The notes: generated by a model from the sequence alone, not told the origin. 64,000 bases of DNA from Mytilus trossulus (GCF_036588685.1 NC_086378.1:27815578-27879577), one strand, 5' to 3'; shown: positions 1 to 12,892, counted from the stretch's first letter. Numbers and translations: made by a program.

Positions 1-963
1 ACGTGTCTTCTTTTTATTTTTGTCGTTCTATATGTTGTGTCATCTGAGTACGAGGAGAGCATTGTTTTCAGTATACAGTTACCGGCAACATATTCACCCC
101 TTGAAATAGACACATGCATGCAGACTCAGTATATAAAACCTTAGTGAAACAACCAAGTCACACTTCCCCTTCCCCAAGATTCGTCATACCATTATGACTT
201 CTGACAACAATCCGTGGCTAAATATCACTCATATGAACTATGATAATATGTGTATTTAAGAGCATGGTATTTTTTCACCAAAATTATTACTGTCTCTGTC
301 GGGGGTTGTATCCGGTAAACCTGACACAGCAAGCCACTACTCTACCAACAGAGCCGAGTACACTACTTGTGTAGCTAAACAAATGCAAAGACGACTACGT
401 AACCGACGTGTCAAGGGCACTGTAACAACCCATACCTTGAAAGTTACTAGATTACTATATGGCATTAGCCATCGCCTGACCATTCGAATTTCTTTCCATT
501 TCTTTTTTTCGTCGAATTTCTGGTTGGAGGTTTTAAGCATCACATAAACTTATAATTTGCTGATTCTTCATACGATGTATTATCTTGCCACTTTGTCTTA
601 AATTTTCTAGAGTTATCTTTCTTTAAGTATCAATAACATGGCAAAATGCTTTAAAAGGCAGTAATTGGGGTTTTCTCCATAATTACCTCGTTATTTAAGA
701 TAAAGCTTTTGTTTGACTTAACTGTTAATTTGTTTTCCATTTCTCCGAGAGGGTCCTACATCAAGAGTTTCATGGAAACCCATTAAATGAAAACTGGGAG
801 CTATCATACTAACTAAACTAAGTTGTCATGATTACGTTACTGTATTATTCGAACACAATTAGTTAAATGTAAAAAAAATCCTTGGAATGTTCCTACTCAA
901 GGCAGCATCATTGTCAGCAACATCCATCTTTTCGTAAAGGCAAGATTCAAGACTAAATTGTTT

Positions 964-1672
964 CTTATTCTTTAGTTTTATATGTTGTGTCATGTGTATT
1001 ATTGTTTGTCTGTTTGTCCTTTTCATTTTAACACTAATGGCGTTGTCAGTTTATTTTTGATTTATTTTACTGTCCCTCATGCCTCTTTTAGATCTCCGGA
1101 ACAGGGATATATGAACTAGTTCAAAATTACCTGTTTTCCTAACAATGTTGATATATTTCTTGAAATCAATACTTTTTTACATCATATACAACAACAACAA
1201 ATGGTCACAAGACGTGTCTTTATAAATACCTAAATGTTGTTGTTGTTTCATAAAAAATACCTATTTTTCGAGGACTACGTCATTAAGCTATATAAAGAAA
1301 GTAATGAAATTAAAACTTCATAACATTATCAAATCAATCTCTTTGAACATAATTCAAATATTAAAGATTATATCATGTCTTTTTTGTATACATGTTTATA
1401 TGTATGTACACGTATAGTGTATCGTTATCAGTTTTAATCGACTATCTTCATATTTATTTAAAGTATCCACAAGTTTGTCAGCCTAACTTATTGCTTATTT
1501 TATTGCTTATTCTTTAGTTTTATATGTTGTGTCATCATGTGTATTATTGTTTGTCTGTTTGTCCTTTTCATTTTAACAATGGCGTTGTCAGTTTATTTTT
1601 GATTTTTTTTTTACTGTCCCTCTGGTATCTTTCGTGCCTCTTTTAGATCTCCCGAACAGGGATATATGAACT
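964..1672. repeat. Two direct copies of a dispersed repeat (TATGTTGTGTCAT family)
   Basis: Copies at about 964-1130 and 1507-1672 share TATTATTGTTTGTCTGTTTG and GGCGTTGTCAGTTTATTTTT. Further copies: 50785-50925 (plus), 36120-36250, 42430-42550 and 44470-44600 (minus). No coding sequence seen. Confidence 0.65.
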
Positions 1673-2154
1673 CTTTATTATGACAAATATCATCTTTGCT
1701 AACAAATTTGGAACAAATGACCAAAGAAATCAATGAGGAGATTACAAATCATACGTCGATGAAATTTGATATTGACAAAGAAAAACGACAGGAAATCGAA
1801 AAGCAATATACAAAATATCTTCACCAAAAGATTAGGAATGAGCAACAAAGAAGACCGAAAAAATAGTTTCATCACAGTTGCTTTGTAATGACAGGAAATG
1901 AAACTCTTCGTATATAACTGATGGTAAGCAATCATTTGGTGATGAGTTACATTCGGTGATGTTATAACCTGGGAAAACAGACGAGTTTTTGGCAACAATT
2001 GAAACATGTACGTGATTATCTACGACACAGATACATGTATTTGATGCGATCAACAGAACCGATCGTGATGGCGTTCGTCAACTCAACCAATATATACCCT
2101 TGATTCAAAGCCCCTCTTCCAACAATCTTAGGAGTTTTGAAAAAGGATTTTTTT

Positions 2155-2345
2155 ATCCCAGGAATAGATTACCTTAGGCGCACATTTTTTGGGGGGGATT
2201 TTGGGTCCTCAATGCTCTTTAACTTTGTACTTTTTTTGGCTTTTTATCTATTCGGATCTGAGCGTCACTGATGAGTATTATGTAGACAAAACGCGCGTTC
2301 GACGTATTAAATTATAATCCTGGTACCTTTGATAACTATTACTGT
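2155..2345 (+). repeat. Dispersed repeat with degenerate hammerhead motif
   Basis: Motif at 2262-2305: GCGTCA and CTGATGA are intact, but GAAA reads AAAA and helix II has a mismatch. The tail ATCCTGGTACCTTTGATAAC is shared with other copies in the window. Confidence 0.5.
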
Positions 2346-3353
2346 TGGCTTATGGCATTTTTTTTGTATTGTTTTTTCCTTTCATTTCTTTGCGTATCGG
2401 TTATAGACAGTTTTGGTAGACTTACTGTCGAAAATGTGTAATTTATGACTTTCTACTGTTTCGCAGCGAATGTAAATCAAAATACATATTGTATTTCAAC
2501 TCCCGAATGTTTTTTTCTTCTTCATAAAAACCAACAGTTTCCGCGCATAATAGAAGCCTGACACCAAAGGCGCTTTCATATAATAGTCTTACATGTATGA
2601 GTAAAAATATTCATAAGTCATAATCAAGTTTAAGAGCAATGCTGACTCGTGAGATTTTAAAATTTGATTTACAATTTTTTCATTCTGAGTTATCGTTCCT
2701 TTGATATAATCGACAAGACAGAATGCATTATTTAATTTGAAGTCCTTTTATTCACGTAATTAACAAATTTACAAATCTATTGAAACTAAGCAAATTGTAG
2801 ATTGTTTTTGACAGAACTTATTAGGACTTATTAAAACAAGTACGTAGAACACTCTGTTGATACATTTGTTGACTCTTTGTTGAACCAATAACTCGTCTCA
2901 ATATTTCATAAAGACAGTGGTTGTTATCGGACTTTCCTGCTATAATTTTATAGAACAACATAACTATTGATATCTCTAATACATTTTGTGTAATATTTAA
3001 ATTTATTTAAATTGACGTTATGAAACTAAATCTTCACACATATCTTTATTTTTTTTATTCTTCTAAAAAAGGTTAATTTGAATACAATTAATGTACAATT
3101 TACGTCTTTTAACTTAACACGTTAAATGGAAATAATGGCCTTAATATATCTGAAGGTAAACCTATATTGATTTTGCCATTTGTTAAGGAATTTTCCGTTT
3201 TGAATTTTCCTCGGAGTTTTGTATTTTTGTGATTTCACTTTCTACCTGTATGAGATCGGTGTTAGTCTAATCAATCTAACATCATCATATTCGTTTAAAT
3301 TATCAATATACAATAATTAATTTTTGAAATAAAAGTTATTGGATAAATCTGCA

Positions 3354-3475
3354 AAATGTTATTTTTTACAGTTACCAAAAAAATCAATTGAACCGATACT
3401 TGGCTTCGGATAAACAAAATAAATGTTATTTTTTTACTGTTACCGAACAAATTAATTGTACCGATACTTGGCTTC
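3354..3475. repeat. 67-bp tandem duplication just downstream of the Mab-21 gene
   Basis: AAATGTTATTTTTT and CCGATACTTGGCTTC recur with period 67; the units end 27 bases from the Mab-21 stop, so they would lie in its 3' UTR. Confidence 0.7.
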
Positions 3476-3501
3476 TGACTATTTTTCATTCCATTTGATT
3501 C

Positions 3502-6500
3502 CTACGAACTTAGCTTGATAAGAAGTTTCACAAGATTTCTAGAATATTCGTGGTCGTCTTCTTTTTCAAGCAAACTTTCCAATTTTCTTTCAACTTCCTT
3601 GGCCTTTTCCGGATTTTTAAGTTTCTTCCACATACTTGAAAGGTGAGCGACAGATTGTTTATTCGGCATTTGTTCAATGACCTCTTCGTATTCTAATATA
3701 AATTCCTGAAAAAGTTGTACTTTGTCCATCTTTGTAAAACAGATTCCCATCATCCAATAATAGTTCTGAAGCTTTGACAAATATTTAGTTGTTTGTTTTA
3801 AGTTGGATTTTACGATCTGAGACTTTAGTTCTGTGTCCTCTATGTCACCCACATCTACAGTGGCAGTTTCAAAAGATTTTCGCGTTTCACGTATCAGACA
3901 GCGAACGATATGTGTAATTTGCTCGAAATCACCCTTTATTAGCAGCGAAAGAACGAAATCTTCTATTTGTTCTTCAGGCTTAGATGACGATTTAAGCCGA
4001 TGTTTTCCGTATTTCCCGTTATAATCAGGACCTAAGAAATCGGTAAAAGTTATATATCTCGAATTATTGTTAAGTTCCTTTTCTACAAAATCTGTAAACG
4101 TCTTCCTTGTTTTTACACTTTCAACTGTTAAAAGAAATTCATCAACAAAGGCTTTAAAATCAAAGCTAGTTCCAGTCCAAATCAAATTTTGTTCGAAAGC
4201 TTCGGTCAGCTGGAGAAATACAAATTCCCTGTCTTTTGGATTGGTTACGTAGTGGTCTAAATAATAAAATGTTGTAGGATTAAACACGTTTTCAACAACC
4301 CAGCATGCATCCTTGTCGTCTTTGAACTTTTTACTTGATGCCATTACAGAGTCTATTATCCATGTCCACGTCCCCATGCCATAGTTTTCGCATATGAAGT
4401 GAATAACCATGCACGGGAAAAGCCTGAGCGACTCAGTCGACTCACAAAGATTATCGACCTCGCGTTTGTTCCAGTGATCAATCATATTGTTCTGCTTGAT
4501 AAAATAGTGCGGAAAGTAATGCTGTCTAAACCATGAATGGAACAGGTTTATCATGTATAATACACACGCGCCACAGCTATTCCGCCATGTGTCAGCTGGA
4601 ATAGATTCACAGGCGTACAACAGTACAGTTGTCATAAGGTAATTTGGCAAGCAGAATCCAATGTTTTTAGTCTGAAACTTTATCAATGCTTTAAAAACAT
4701 AAAAACAGTATCGCATATCATCAGTCATGTCTTCGTTCACTAAAATGTCTTCTGCTTTGGTAAAAATGTACTGAAATTCTACTTCCTTCTCGAAACTCCC
4801 CGGGTGTGATTTGTGTCTTATATAGCATCCCGATTTGCAAACCTTTTCTACGATTTCTCTACGAGGCCATTCAACAGAGCGATCACGGTTTTTCCAATGG
4901 TAAGCTTCAAAAGGCCAGTCTTCGTAATCAAACCCACCAACATAGTCAGTTTTCATAGTATCATTTTTTAACAATGTAGCTGGGACTCTATATATAAACC
5001 ATTTACCACTGAGACATTTAGTAAACAATCCACCCTTTGAATCGCCTGAATATTTTATGGGAGTTTTCGCTTTCAATCTACAATATCCTGGGTGGGTTTG
5101 GTCAGTATCAATAACAAGATAGTGTTGTTGAGCATCTTCATTGAAAATTGGCATTTCACGTTCATTGCCAACCACTTTGTAGTAAGACTCCGACGGAATC
5201 AAGATGTATTCCGGAGTACAAATGTCTGTCAAGTCCTGAACTTGCTCTCTCATTGACTGATTGAAGTTCGTCAATCTAACATTTAGACCTAACTGAGTGC
5301 TGCCTATTTCTGCAATGTTCATTCCTGAGTCATCTGCTACAGTTAGGGGATGATGATGTGGATAACTGAACAAATCCAATCTAAGCATTTTTTTCATGAT
5401 AAATGACAAATGCATGACCGGTACTCTGCTTACAGGTTCAACAAAGTAGACATCTTTAATCATTGAATCCAAAAGATCTATTGAAAATAAGATAGTAATA
5501 AGTAATTTTTCTAGTATACTAGTATTAAAGTTTAATGGCAGCATTCGTTATCCAATAATAAAGACACTTCGTCACATGTCTTTTTTGGTATTAATCTATC
5601 ATGATCAAAACATTATTTTGTATTTTCCTATACCACCTCCGAGAAGACGTGTAGAAAGAACCAGGAATAACAATTACCTTGCTTTTAGATGTGATTACCA
5701 GCTGTCACCTCTTGTAAATGAACTTGTTGATGGTTCATGGCTGTCATGTTTCCTTTTTTTCGTTAAATGTTTTTTTTATCAGTTAGGTGGTTGGTGTTCT
5801 CAATTGAATTGTTTCAAAAAAAAATTTGTCGGGGCCTTTTATAACCGACCACACGTCATGCAGTTGTTTTCGTTGTTGAAGGCCATACGGTTACCTTTAA
5901 TTGCTTACGTTCACTTCATTTAAACTTTGGTAGCTAGTTGTCTCAATGACAATCGTGCTACGTCTCCTTAATTTTATATTCTAAGTAAAAATATTCTAAG
6001 CTGGCATGCTGACCATGAGTCAAATTTGAAGAAAAAAGTTAACATTTTAACATTTAGAGAAATCTTGATAACTTTTTTTCGGAACAAAATGATTTAACTT
6101 ATGATGATCCTGCACAAAATTTATGGCCAAATCCGGACAGTTGAAGAGAATATAAAATGTGTATCAAAAATCAAAAGAGAGATATTCAGATTTAATGATC
6201 CACTGTATTCAATACTCTGTATTATTCCAATGAATTGAATTTTATATCTATTATTTGGTATTATTCCTAATTCACTGTTCCTAATATGAAAAAAAATTTG
6301 TATGTGTGTTTGCATTGGTTGTTTTTTTATCGGTCAGATTCTGTATGATATATATAATTAATGTAAATATAACACAATATATAAGTATTTTCTGATATCA
6401 AAAAGACTTTAATAATCAAAAACTTAAATGCACAGCGTTACAACACTTATAAAAGACATACGACTATGAAAAAATCTTTTTATAAACCATGAACTTGGGA

Positions 6501-7052
6501 AAAATCAGCGTAAATTGTACAAATCTATAAATACTTTTTGCCGCAATAAGTTTTTATAAATCTTTGAAGCGATAACACGTAAAAGAAGGGTTGTTGAAGA
6601 CAAAATATGATTTATTTATTTTTTGTTCAAATATTTTAAGCCTAACCAGAATGATAACGTTTTGTGTCAAATGATTATACCCCAGCTTTTTGTCAACGCA
6701 GCAGGCTAAGCCAGATATACATCAAAGGTAACAATCATGATACGAAAGGCAAAGTCTTCTTTTGATTCTAGCCTTTGTTCTTATTATTATATGCCACTGA
6801 AAAGTACTTTTAAGGTCTTCGGTTGGATCTAGTTATAATATGATAACTTAACATTGGCACTTGAGACAATGATTACGTCACTAAAATAGAGAACTATGAA
6901 TACTTACCAGCATTTCCTTCGAAGAGATGTCCGTATTGCAAGCCGTCTACACCAATCAAAGTACCTACTGCTGAATCCTTTGAAACGTCTGGCACTTCTT
7001 GACGTTGTTCTAAATATTTTGACATTCGACGTATTTTGGCATCTGTTTGCAT
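3502..7052 (-). CDS. Mab-21 domain / cGAS-like-receptor-type protein (two exons seen)
   Basis: Exons are 7052-6908 and 5477-3502 (2121 nt, 706 aa). The donor reads CTG|GTAAGTATT and the acceptor TTATTTTCAATAG|ATC; phase 1 joins them as GNA-D-LLDSM. The Mab-21 family signature is in the second exon: a block with EVEFQYIFTKAEDIL, then DDMRYCFYVFKALIKFQTK, then LMTTVLLYACESIPADTW, corresponding to the C-terminal helical half of Mab-21/cGAS-fold proteins. Further on are LRLFPCMVIHF and a TPR-like helical tail rich in Glu and Lys. The N-terminal nucleotidyltransferase half is weak: the usual GS and acidic-x-acidic motif is replaced by GHLFEGNADLLDSM around the exon junction, so catalysis is doubtful. 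In bivalves such genes are numerous; cGLR relatives sense nucleic acid and make cyclic dinucleotides, but that role is not shown here. The start is uncertain: ATG at 7052 is open, but an acceptor (CAAACAG at about 7043) could mean an upstream exon. Confidence 0.8.
5660..5965. repeat. Dispersed repeat in the Mab-21 intron (GGGGCCTTTTATA family)
   Basis: A diverged copy of a repeat seen better at 19806-19966, 32400-32632 and 45270-45505 (minus at 52595-52740), recognisable by GTTGAAGGCC, TGTGTCATTTTGGTCTC and GGCAATCATACCACATCTTC. The rest of the intron (5478-6907) is A+T rich without visible features. Confidence 0.5.
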
Positions 7053-8340
7053 ATAAATAAAAGAATACTTAGAAATATTTGTTTAAATAGTTTTTTTATG
7101 CGTGCATAGTTGGAAAAGATTGTGCAGTGATTGAACAACGCATAAATTATAAATTAAAAGAATGAACATCTTCATGAACTTTAAACAGACATATACATCT
7201 TTTTAAAATATGTATATTCCCATATTGATTTATTCACAAACAAAAACATTTACTAGTATTAAATCACATAAGGAAAATTCTTATAAATAACTAACGCATG
7301 ACTGAGGAACCAAAAGCCCAAATACACATTTGAGATAAGCATGTGTCTTGGGACTCTTAGTTTGGAATGGCATACTATCAACGTCAGCCATCGGTGTCTA
7401 AGTATAAGGCACTGGTAATACAGACATAATTAAATGTAAAGACATAAAACACAGTGTATCGGAACTACGTGGCCGAATATGTCAATTTATACTCCCAAGT
7501 CTTATCAGACATAGATTTTGTTTTATTTATATGCACCTCTGCTGTCCTTCTCTTTTCTGATTTCGGAAATACTGTTATTGAGTTTCTACCTTTTTAACAT
7601 TTGAATATTTCAGTCGTATATTATAGATTTCGCATACTAATGTGTTATGCATTGAGTGTACATCACGTCTTATCGACACCACATAAATTGTACGGTCATC
7701 ATCACGAATTGCTGGAACAATACGATATTTTTGTGCTTGAATTCACTACGTTTATTTTGCATTCTTAGATCGCTTGCTATTACGATAGTTGTCTTATCTG
7801 CACTTATACCAATTTTGTCCTATATTCATGATTGTGACATCCCGTCATTGTGTTATTGTTCTAGGATAGTTTTTGTATTCTTGTCTTTCATTTTTTTGCT
7901 CATGAGCGATGCATATATGCCATTTTGTGTTTCTTTGATACATACTTGTTTGTTTTTATCGTAATACAGATTAAAACACAATATTTCCTGCTGAATCCCT
8001 ATTTTTGACAATTTTATTCATTACTAGTATGTTTGTTTGTTTTGTTCACACATCGTTGTCAATATAATGAAATTTGATGCAGCTGTCATACAAGGGAGAG
8101 GTTCACCTAGATTTAAAACGAAGACTGATTCCAATGGAAATTGATGCATGCATAACAGAAGACCCTTACGATGTTGATGTAACAAGTCTCACTCTTTTAT
8201 TAAAATTCAAGGAATCCCCTCATTTTTTTCTTTATGTGTAGCACTGTGATTTGCGTTCTAAACTGATTTATGAAACTTAAAAATCGATTCACTAATGTAA
8301 CCTTAATATGTATGTTGGAAACATAAAACCCGATTGCTTG
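7053..8340. repeat. Intergenic stretch with dispersed repeats
   Basis: About 7650-8110 holds repeats recurring elsewhere: CGGTCATCATCACGAATTG (also near 31950) and TTGTCAATATAATGAAATTTG with GCAGCTGTCATACAAG (family also at 23200, 35580, 37860, 54660, 63760). Nothing is seen in 7053-7640. Confidence 0.5.
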
Positions 8341-9834
8341 TTACATTCCATCCAATGAATCAATACTCAATATAATATCATTCATATGATCGTAGTAGTA
8401 ATACATACTCATTGCCCAGGTTTTCTCCCAGTCTTTAGGTCTTAAGCTAACATAATGCATCCCAACGTGTCCAAGGTAAACCGAGTCTAAGGTGACTTCA
8501 TCAGACAAAGATACAGTGTGTGGAAACAAGTGAGTGACACTTTCGGAATTGTTGAGAACAGTTACAGTTCGACCAATCACTTCTGTAATTGCATTCAGTA
8601 TCATGTGGTCACCCCATTCACCGTCTCGGTTCATCCGAATCAAATACTCTTCCCATGATTCAGTAGAAAGAAAGCACATCAGATGAGATCCATCTTCCTG
8701 GCAAGGATTTTCTCGAAGATACCTAAAATTGGTAACAGTCTACATATATAAAGGCAACAGTAGTAAACCGATGTTCAAAACTAATATAAGACGATAGAAA
8801 AAAAACCAATCCGGGTCAGAAGCCAAAACCGAGGAAAACGCATTAATTATAAGAGGAGAATGAGGACACAACATTAAAATGTAACACACACAGAAACGAA
8901 ATAAGCATTAGACAAAAGCCCATGAGAATAACAAATATAACATCAAAACTAAATACATGAAACGGGATAGAAAAGTACCGTGACACGTCTTATAATAATG
9001 TGAATTCACACTCAAATATAAGAGGAAGACATATACCATGGAATATGTCGAGCTAAATAACTCCAATTTGGAATACCAGTACTTTATACAAGGTTCGGCG
9101 GTACCGGGTCCAAAACTTAGACTTACATCAACATTATATGCATTCTAAGATCCCAATCAATCTATATTATTGAATTATTGTCCAATGTGAATTAGCTTGT
9201 AATCACTAGACTGATACTGAACGGACAAACAAACCTTTGAACACTTAAATCAGTTAAGCACAGAATAATATTAAAGATTTTAATGCAATCGTTAGGTATT
9301 ACTAATTCTTTTTTCATTGGCTAAAATTTACCATCAATTCCGGAAGTAAAATATTTTGAGCAGCTATGGATATTTGCATAAATCCAGAAATAATTGATAA
9401 ATAGAACTACCACAAGCAATCCGTTATTATATATTGATATATTATTATATTTATGTTTTACAGGTTGAGTTACGTGTCGCTAGTTTACTGCATTTGTGAT
9501 CGTTTATTTTACTTCAATTTATTGCATATAAATTGAAATTTATGCATATTTCTGCAGGATTGAGATCCAACCAATCAATCAACCAACAAACACAATTAAT
9601 TTCGAATAATCAGAACTTTGATGATTATTCTTTTAACTTACTCCACGGATTTTGATCTGAGCGTGTCTTTGTTGAATGTAAAGTCTCCAGCAATCCTTAG
9701 CTGGTCAATGACAGCATGAAACATACAGTTTCCATCACCGGCAATATTCCGTACAACTAAACCATGCTTCTCTGCTATAGACTGTAAGGATGGAATCTGC
9801 ATTAACATCTGATGGACCGGGTCCATACAATCAC
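8341..9834 (-). CDS. OTU-domain cysteine protease (deubiquitinase-type), two exons
   Basis: Exons are 9834-9642 (or from ATG 9826) and 8722-8341. Donor GTGGA|GTAAGT and acceptor CCAATTTTAG|GTATC join in frame to give KSVEYLRENPCQEDGSHL. From ATG 9826 the product is 188 aa. It carries the OTU core: GDGNCMFHAVIDQL holds the catalytic Asp and Cys, SWEEYLIRM and GEWGDHMILNAI are the usual central motifs, and LGHVGMHYVSLRP holds the catalytic His. All three active-site positions are present, so the protein is probably active. OTU enzymes remove ubiquitin or related modifiers in cytosol or nucleus. A clean acceptor at 9835-9836 (CAATTAAG|GTGATTG) lies just 5' of the ATG and is phase-compatible with the donor at 13956, so this exon may be internal to a larger gene rather than the first one. 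Confidence 0.88.
8742..8990. repeat. Dispersed repeat in the OTU intron (AAAGGCAACAG family)
   Basis: AAAGGCAACAGTAGTAAACC, then CGGGTCAGAAGCCAAAAC and AAGAGGAGAATGAGGACAC. Same family as at 10476-10705/12737-12760, 24015-24125, 32700-32830 and in the 57980-58860 duplication. Confidence 0.55.
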
Positions 9835-9848
9835 CTTAATTGAATTAC

Positions 9849-10322
9849 AAAAGTAAAATAGTAAAATTATAACGTTTTAATAATATGAGTACATGATAAA
9901 TAGATTTGACCTTCTTTCTTTCTCGCTTTGAAACACAGTGAAATTTCATTTGAAAGTTGAAAGAAACCACTAAAAGCACTATATTAAAAAATACCTACTT
10001 AGACCATACATCTTGCTTTTTTTAGAAATGTATGATTAAAAAAGTTCACAAATTCAAACGTATTCAAAATTAAGCAGAAAGTAAATTGAATTAATCAAGT
10101 AATCTAATAAAATAATGTTTTTAATATATGAGTGCATGATAAATAGATTCAACCCCATTACATCTATTGCATTATACTCAGTATTATATCATTCAAAGTT
10201 TAAAATAAACAACTAAAAACACTAATTATAGAAATACTTAGACCAGATATCTTGCTATTTTAGAAATGTTAGTTTCAAATTAAAACGTATATAAAATTAA
10301 GCAGTAAGGAAATTGAAAAGGA
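9849..10322. repeat. Diverged 243-bp tandem duplication in the OTU gene's upstream intron
   Basis: ATGAGTACATGATAAATAGA (9885) and ATGAGTGCATGATAAATAGA (10128), plus shared later words TTAGACCATACATCTTGC / TTAGACCAGATATCTTGC, show an old duplication. Confidence 0.6.
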
Positions 10323-10403
10323 CTTACCCTCTACAAGATGATTCTCATTTTAAGAAAATTATACTTTTTTTTTAAATTTCAGTCCCCATTTTCTACATAA
10401 TGA

Positions 10404-10705
10404 AATTCGTGTACCAAGTCAGGAATATGACACTTGTTTTCAATTCGTTTGTGTGTTTGAGCTTTTGATTTGTAACAGATAAATAAAGGCAACAGAAGTA
10501 TAACGCTATTATAAATTCATAAATCGATTGCATCAAATATAAGAGGAGAACTACCACAACATTAAAATGTAACACACAGAGACACGAACTATAATATAAC
10601 AATTGCCATTTTCCTGACTTGGTTCAGGACATTTTAAGAAAAATAATTGTGGGTTGAATTTGATTTTGTGGCATGCTAAACCTCCCGCGTTTATGGTAAT
10701 GTTAA
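10404..10705. repeat. Nested dispersed repeats hosting the Harbinger-like element
   Basis: A CCAAGTCAGGAATATGACA-family piece runs into an AAATAAAGGCAACAGAAG-family copy from about 10479. The latter is cut by the 2 kb transposon and resumes at 12737. Confidence 0.55.
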
Positions 10706-12736
10706 TGCCCGCGTCACACTGTCCCGATTTTTACGCCGATGGCAAAACGATTATGGAAGTTTTCAAAATCGTGACTGATCGTATCCAGATCGGGCTATTT
10801 GTAGTGCCATCTTTAACCATCGGCCCCTTTTTCTAGCATTCGGGGACAACTTCGGGAAGGGTTCTAAATTTTTTAACATGTTACAAAATCCCCGAAGGTG
10901 CGTCCGATGCCGAGGGTTCGTATTGAGTTCGTATCCCCATCCTCACCATCGAAATGCCACCGGGAATGCATCTTTGAACATCATATTGCATTCGTGTTTC
11001 CATCGTTTCCATCGGGCAGTTTTGACATTACGATGTCTACACGAATGAATCACGAAGCTACCCAAAGGTCTTACGATGGTAACACGACTTCGTGAAGACC
11101 TCGTAATCCCGTCTTGTTGCCATCGGATAAAAGTACGAAGGCGACAAGATGGAACTACGAAGGCAATAAATCCAGCTAAATGTAGGTTAATTTTCGAGCT
11201 ATGAGAACAACAAAGGCTACAGCGTTGTTTTTATTAACTCAAATGGAACAACAAGAGCAGCTATTACAGGCTCAGGATTTACTTTAACAAGTAAAACATT
11301 ATTTTTTGTCACTTTTTCATATCAGGTAACATAATGAAAATCATAAACGCGCCTCGTAAACCAACACTGCATGTACACGTATATAGGGAAACCAACTTTT
11401 TCACAATAACCATTTTGTTTTCTATATGTTATATTTTGCCGCATTTGTTGCTTTCCTCACATCCTTCCTTTTGTCTATATTATTATAAGATTCTCCTGGA
11501 AAGAGCTCCTTTTGAATAAATGGGATCAACGAACCCATTGCCTTACCTTTTTAAAAGATAGATCAGTAAACATGGGCATAATTATCATGATTATGGGTGA
11601 TTATTCAAACTAGTAAACACATTTTACAGTTCAAACAAGGCAATGCCGAGCGTGGCATCCCCTCGTATGTTATAACGTATTGGGACAAATATGGACACTA
11701 TATTTGTATATGACACATTCAGAGAATGGTAAATTGAATATGCATATTAAATACATAAACTTTTTTTTAGAAATCAACCAAAACATTCAGTAACTGGAAA
11801 TACCTTTAATATTGTCTTTAGAACCAGCAAGTAAAAAATTAGCAACCAATTTCCTGTGTATTATGCTAATTCAAGGAGAAAAAACAAGTCCATCTGCATG
11901 GCCTTGACCTTTGGCCTTGAACGTAAAACATCTCACATCATTACATGGAGGAAGAATATACCAAATGTGATTAAAATCTTTTGAAGAATATTGGTTTTAG
12001 AGTGTCCACAAGAGTGATAATGCCTTGTATTGCAACTGCCACTGTGACCTTGACCTTTGAACTTTAAAGTCAAAAGTGCTTAAGATATTCTTAACGAGTA
12101 ACAACATGCCAAGGCTTGAGAATTTTGGTTCTAGATTGTCCATAACAGTTTTATCTACACGCAACTTACATGTAGAAGGAGATGGGATAATAAACTAAAT
12201 TTTTATAAGAATTAAAGAAAAAGGTCGATTTCCCTCCATGCATGGCAGACTTGTACTTGTTGTCGAAATTCAGTTCATTACATAAAAAAAGTTCACAACA
12301 GGTAGAACGCATTTTTAGATCGTTTGTATACTTGTATTATGTACATACATGTATTTTACCTTTATTAAGCTTGTTTATTTTCTAGAGAAGATGGAACCAT
12401 ATAATTTAAATGCATCGTAAGCTGTACACGACGTCTTTTAGACATCGCATGGCCATCGCGCCATCATTGTAATCCCTCGTGTAGCCTTCATGATCCATCG
12501 TGTAGGCTTCGGCTGAGATATGAAGCTTAAAAACCCGCCTTCGGTTAACCTTCATATGTCCATCTTTTGCTATCGTATATAATTTCGGCACCATCGTATG
12601 GACTTCGTTATTCATCGTACTTGCTTCGGTCACTTTTTAATATTTTAACGAGATCGGGACCAACTTCGTACGAACTTACAATTTTCGCATTCGGGTGTCC
12701 ATCGTATATAAAAATCGGGACAGTGTGACACGGGCA
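10706..12736. mobile_element. Harbinger-like non-autonomous DNA transposon, 2.03 kb
   Basis: The ends are inverted repeats of about 28 bp: left TGCCCGCGTCACACTGTCCC, right (reversed) TGCCCGTGTCACACTGTCCC, one difference in the first 20 bases. It is flanked by TAA at 10703-10705 and 12737-12739, a 3-bp duplication typical of PIF/Harbinger. Removing element plus one TAA restores the host repeat AATGTTAAATATA, known intact near 58.4 kb. Both arms (about 10735-11140 and 12410-12710) are packed with short CATCG/TTCG/ACGA words. No transposase is visible. Confidence 0.75.
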
Positions 12737-12892
12737 TAAATATAATATTAAAATGACTTTCCGAATTTTTCTTGTTGTTATTTTTTTTCCAACTTTTTTA
12801 ATTGCCTGTAATCAATATTTCCTAGCTTGATCCTGGTACTTTTGATAACTATTGAAACTCATTTTAAAGACGAGAATGGACTCAATAATAGT

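Noticed and set aside
300-365. tRNA-like stretch on the minus strand (GGCTCTGTTGGTAGAGTAG)
   Set aside because: The A-box resemblance is fair but no B box follows at the right distance and the stems do not pair.
1699-2053. Two overlapping minus-strand open frames of 73 and 102 codons
   Set aside because: No recognisable domain and low-complexity hydrophobic content; they lie opposite the charged plus-strand frame.
5576-5923. 115-codon plus-strand open frame
   Set aside because: It lies within a dispersed repeat family present elsewhere in the window and inside the Mab-21 intron.
7656-7964. 102-codon plus-strand hydrophobic frame
   Set aside because: Falls entirely in repeat families recurring near 31.9 and 37.6 kb; hydrophobicity comes from T-rich sequence.
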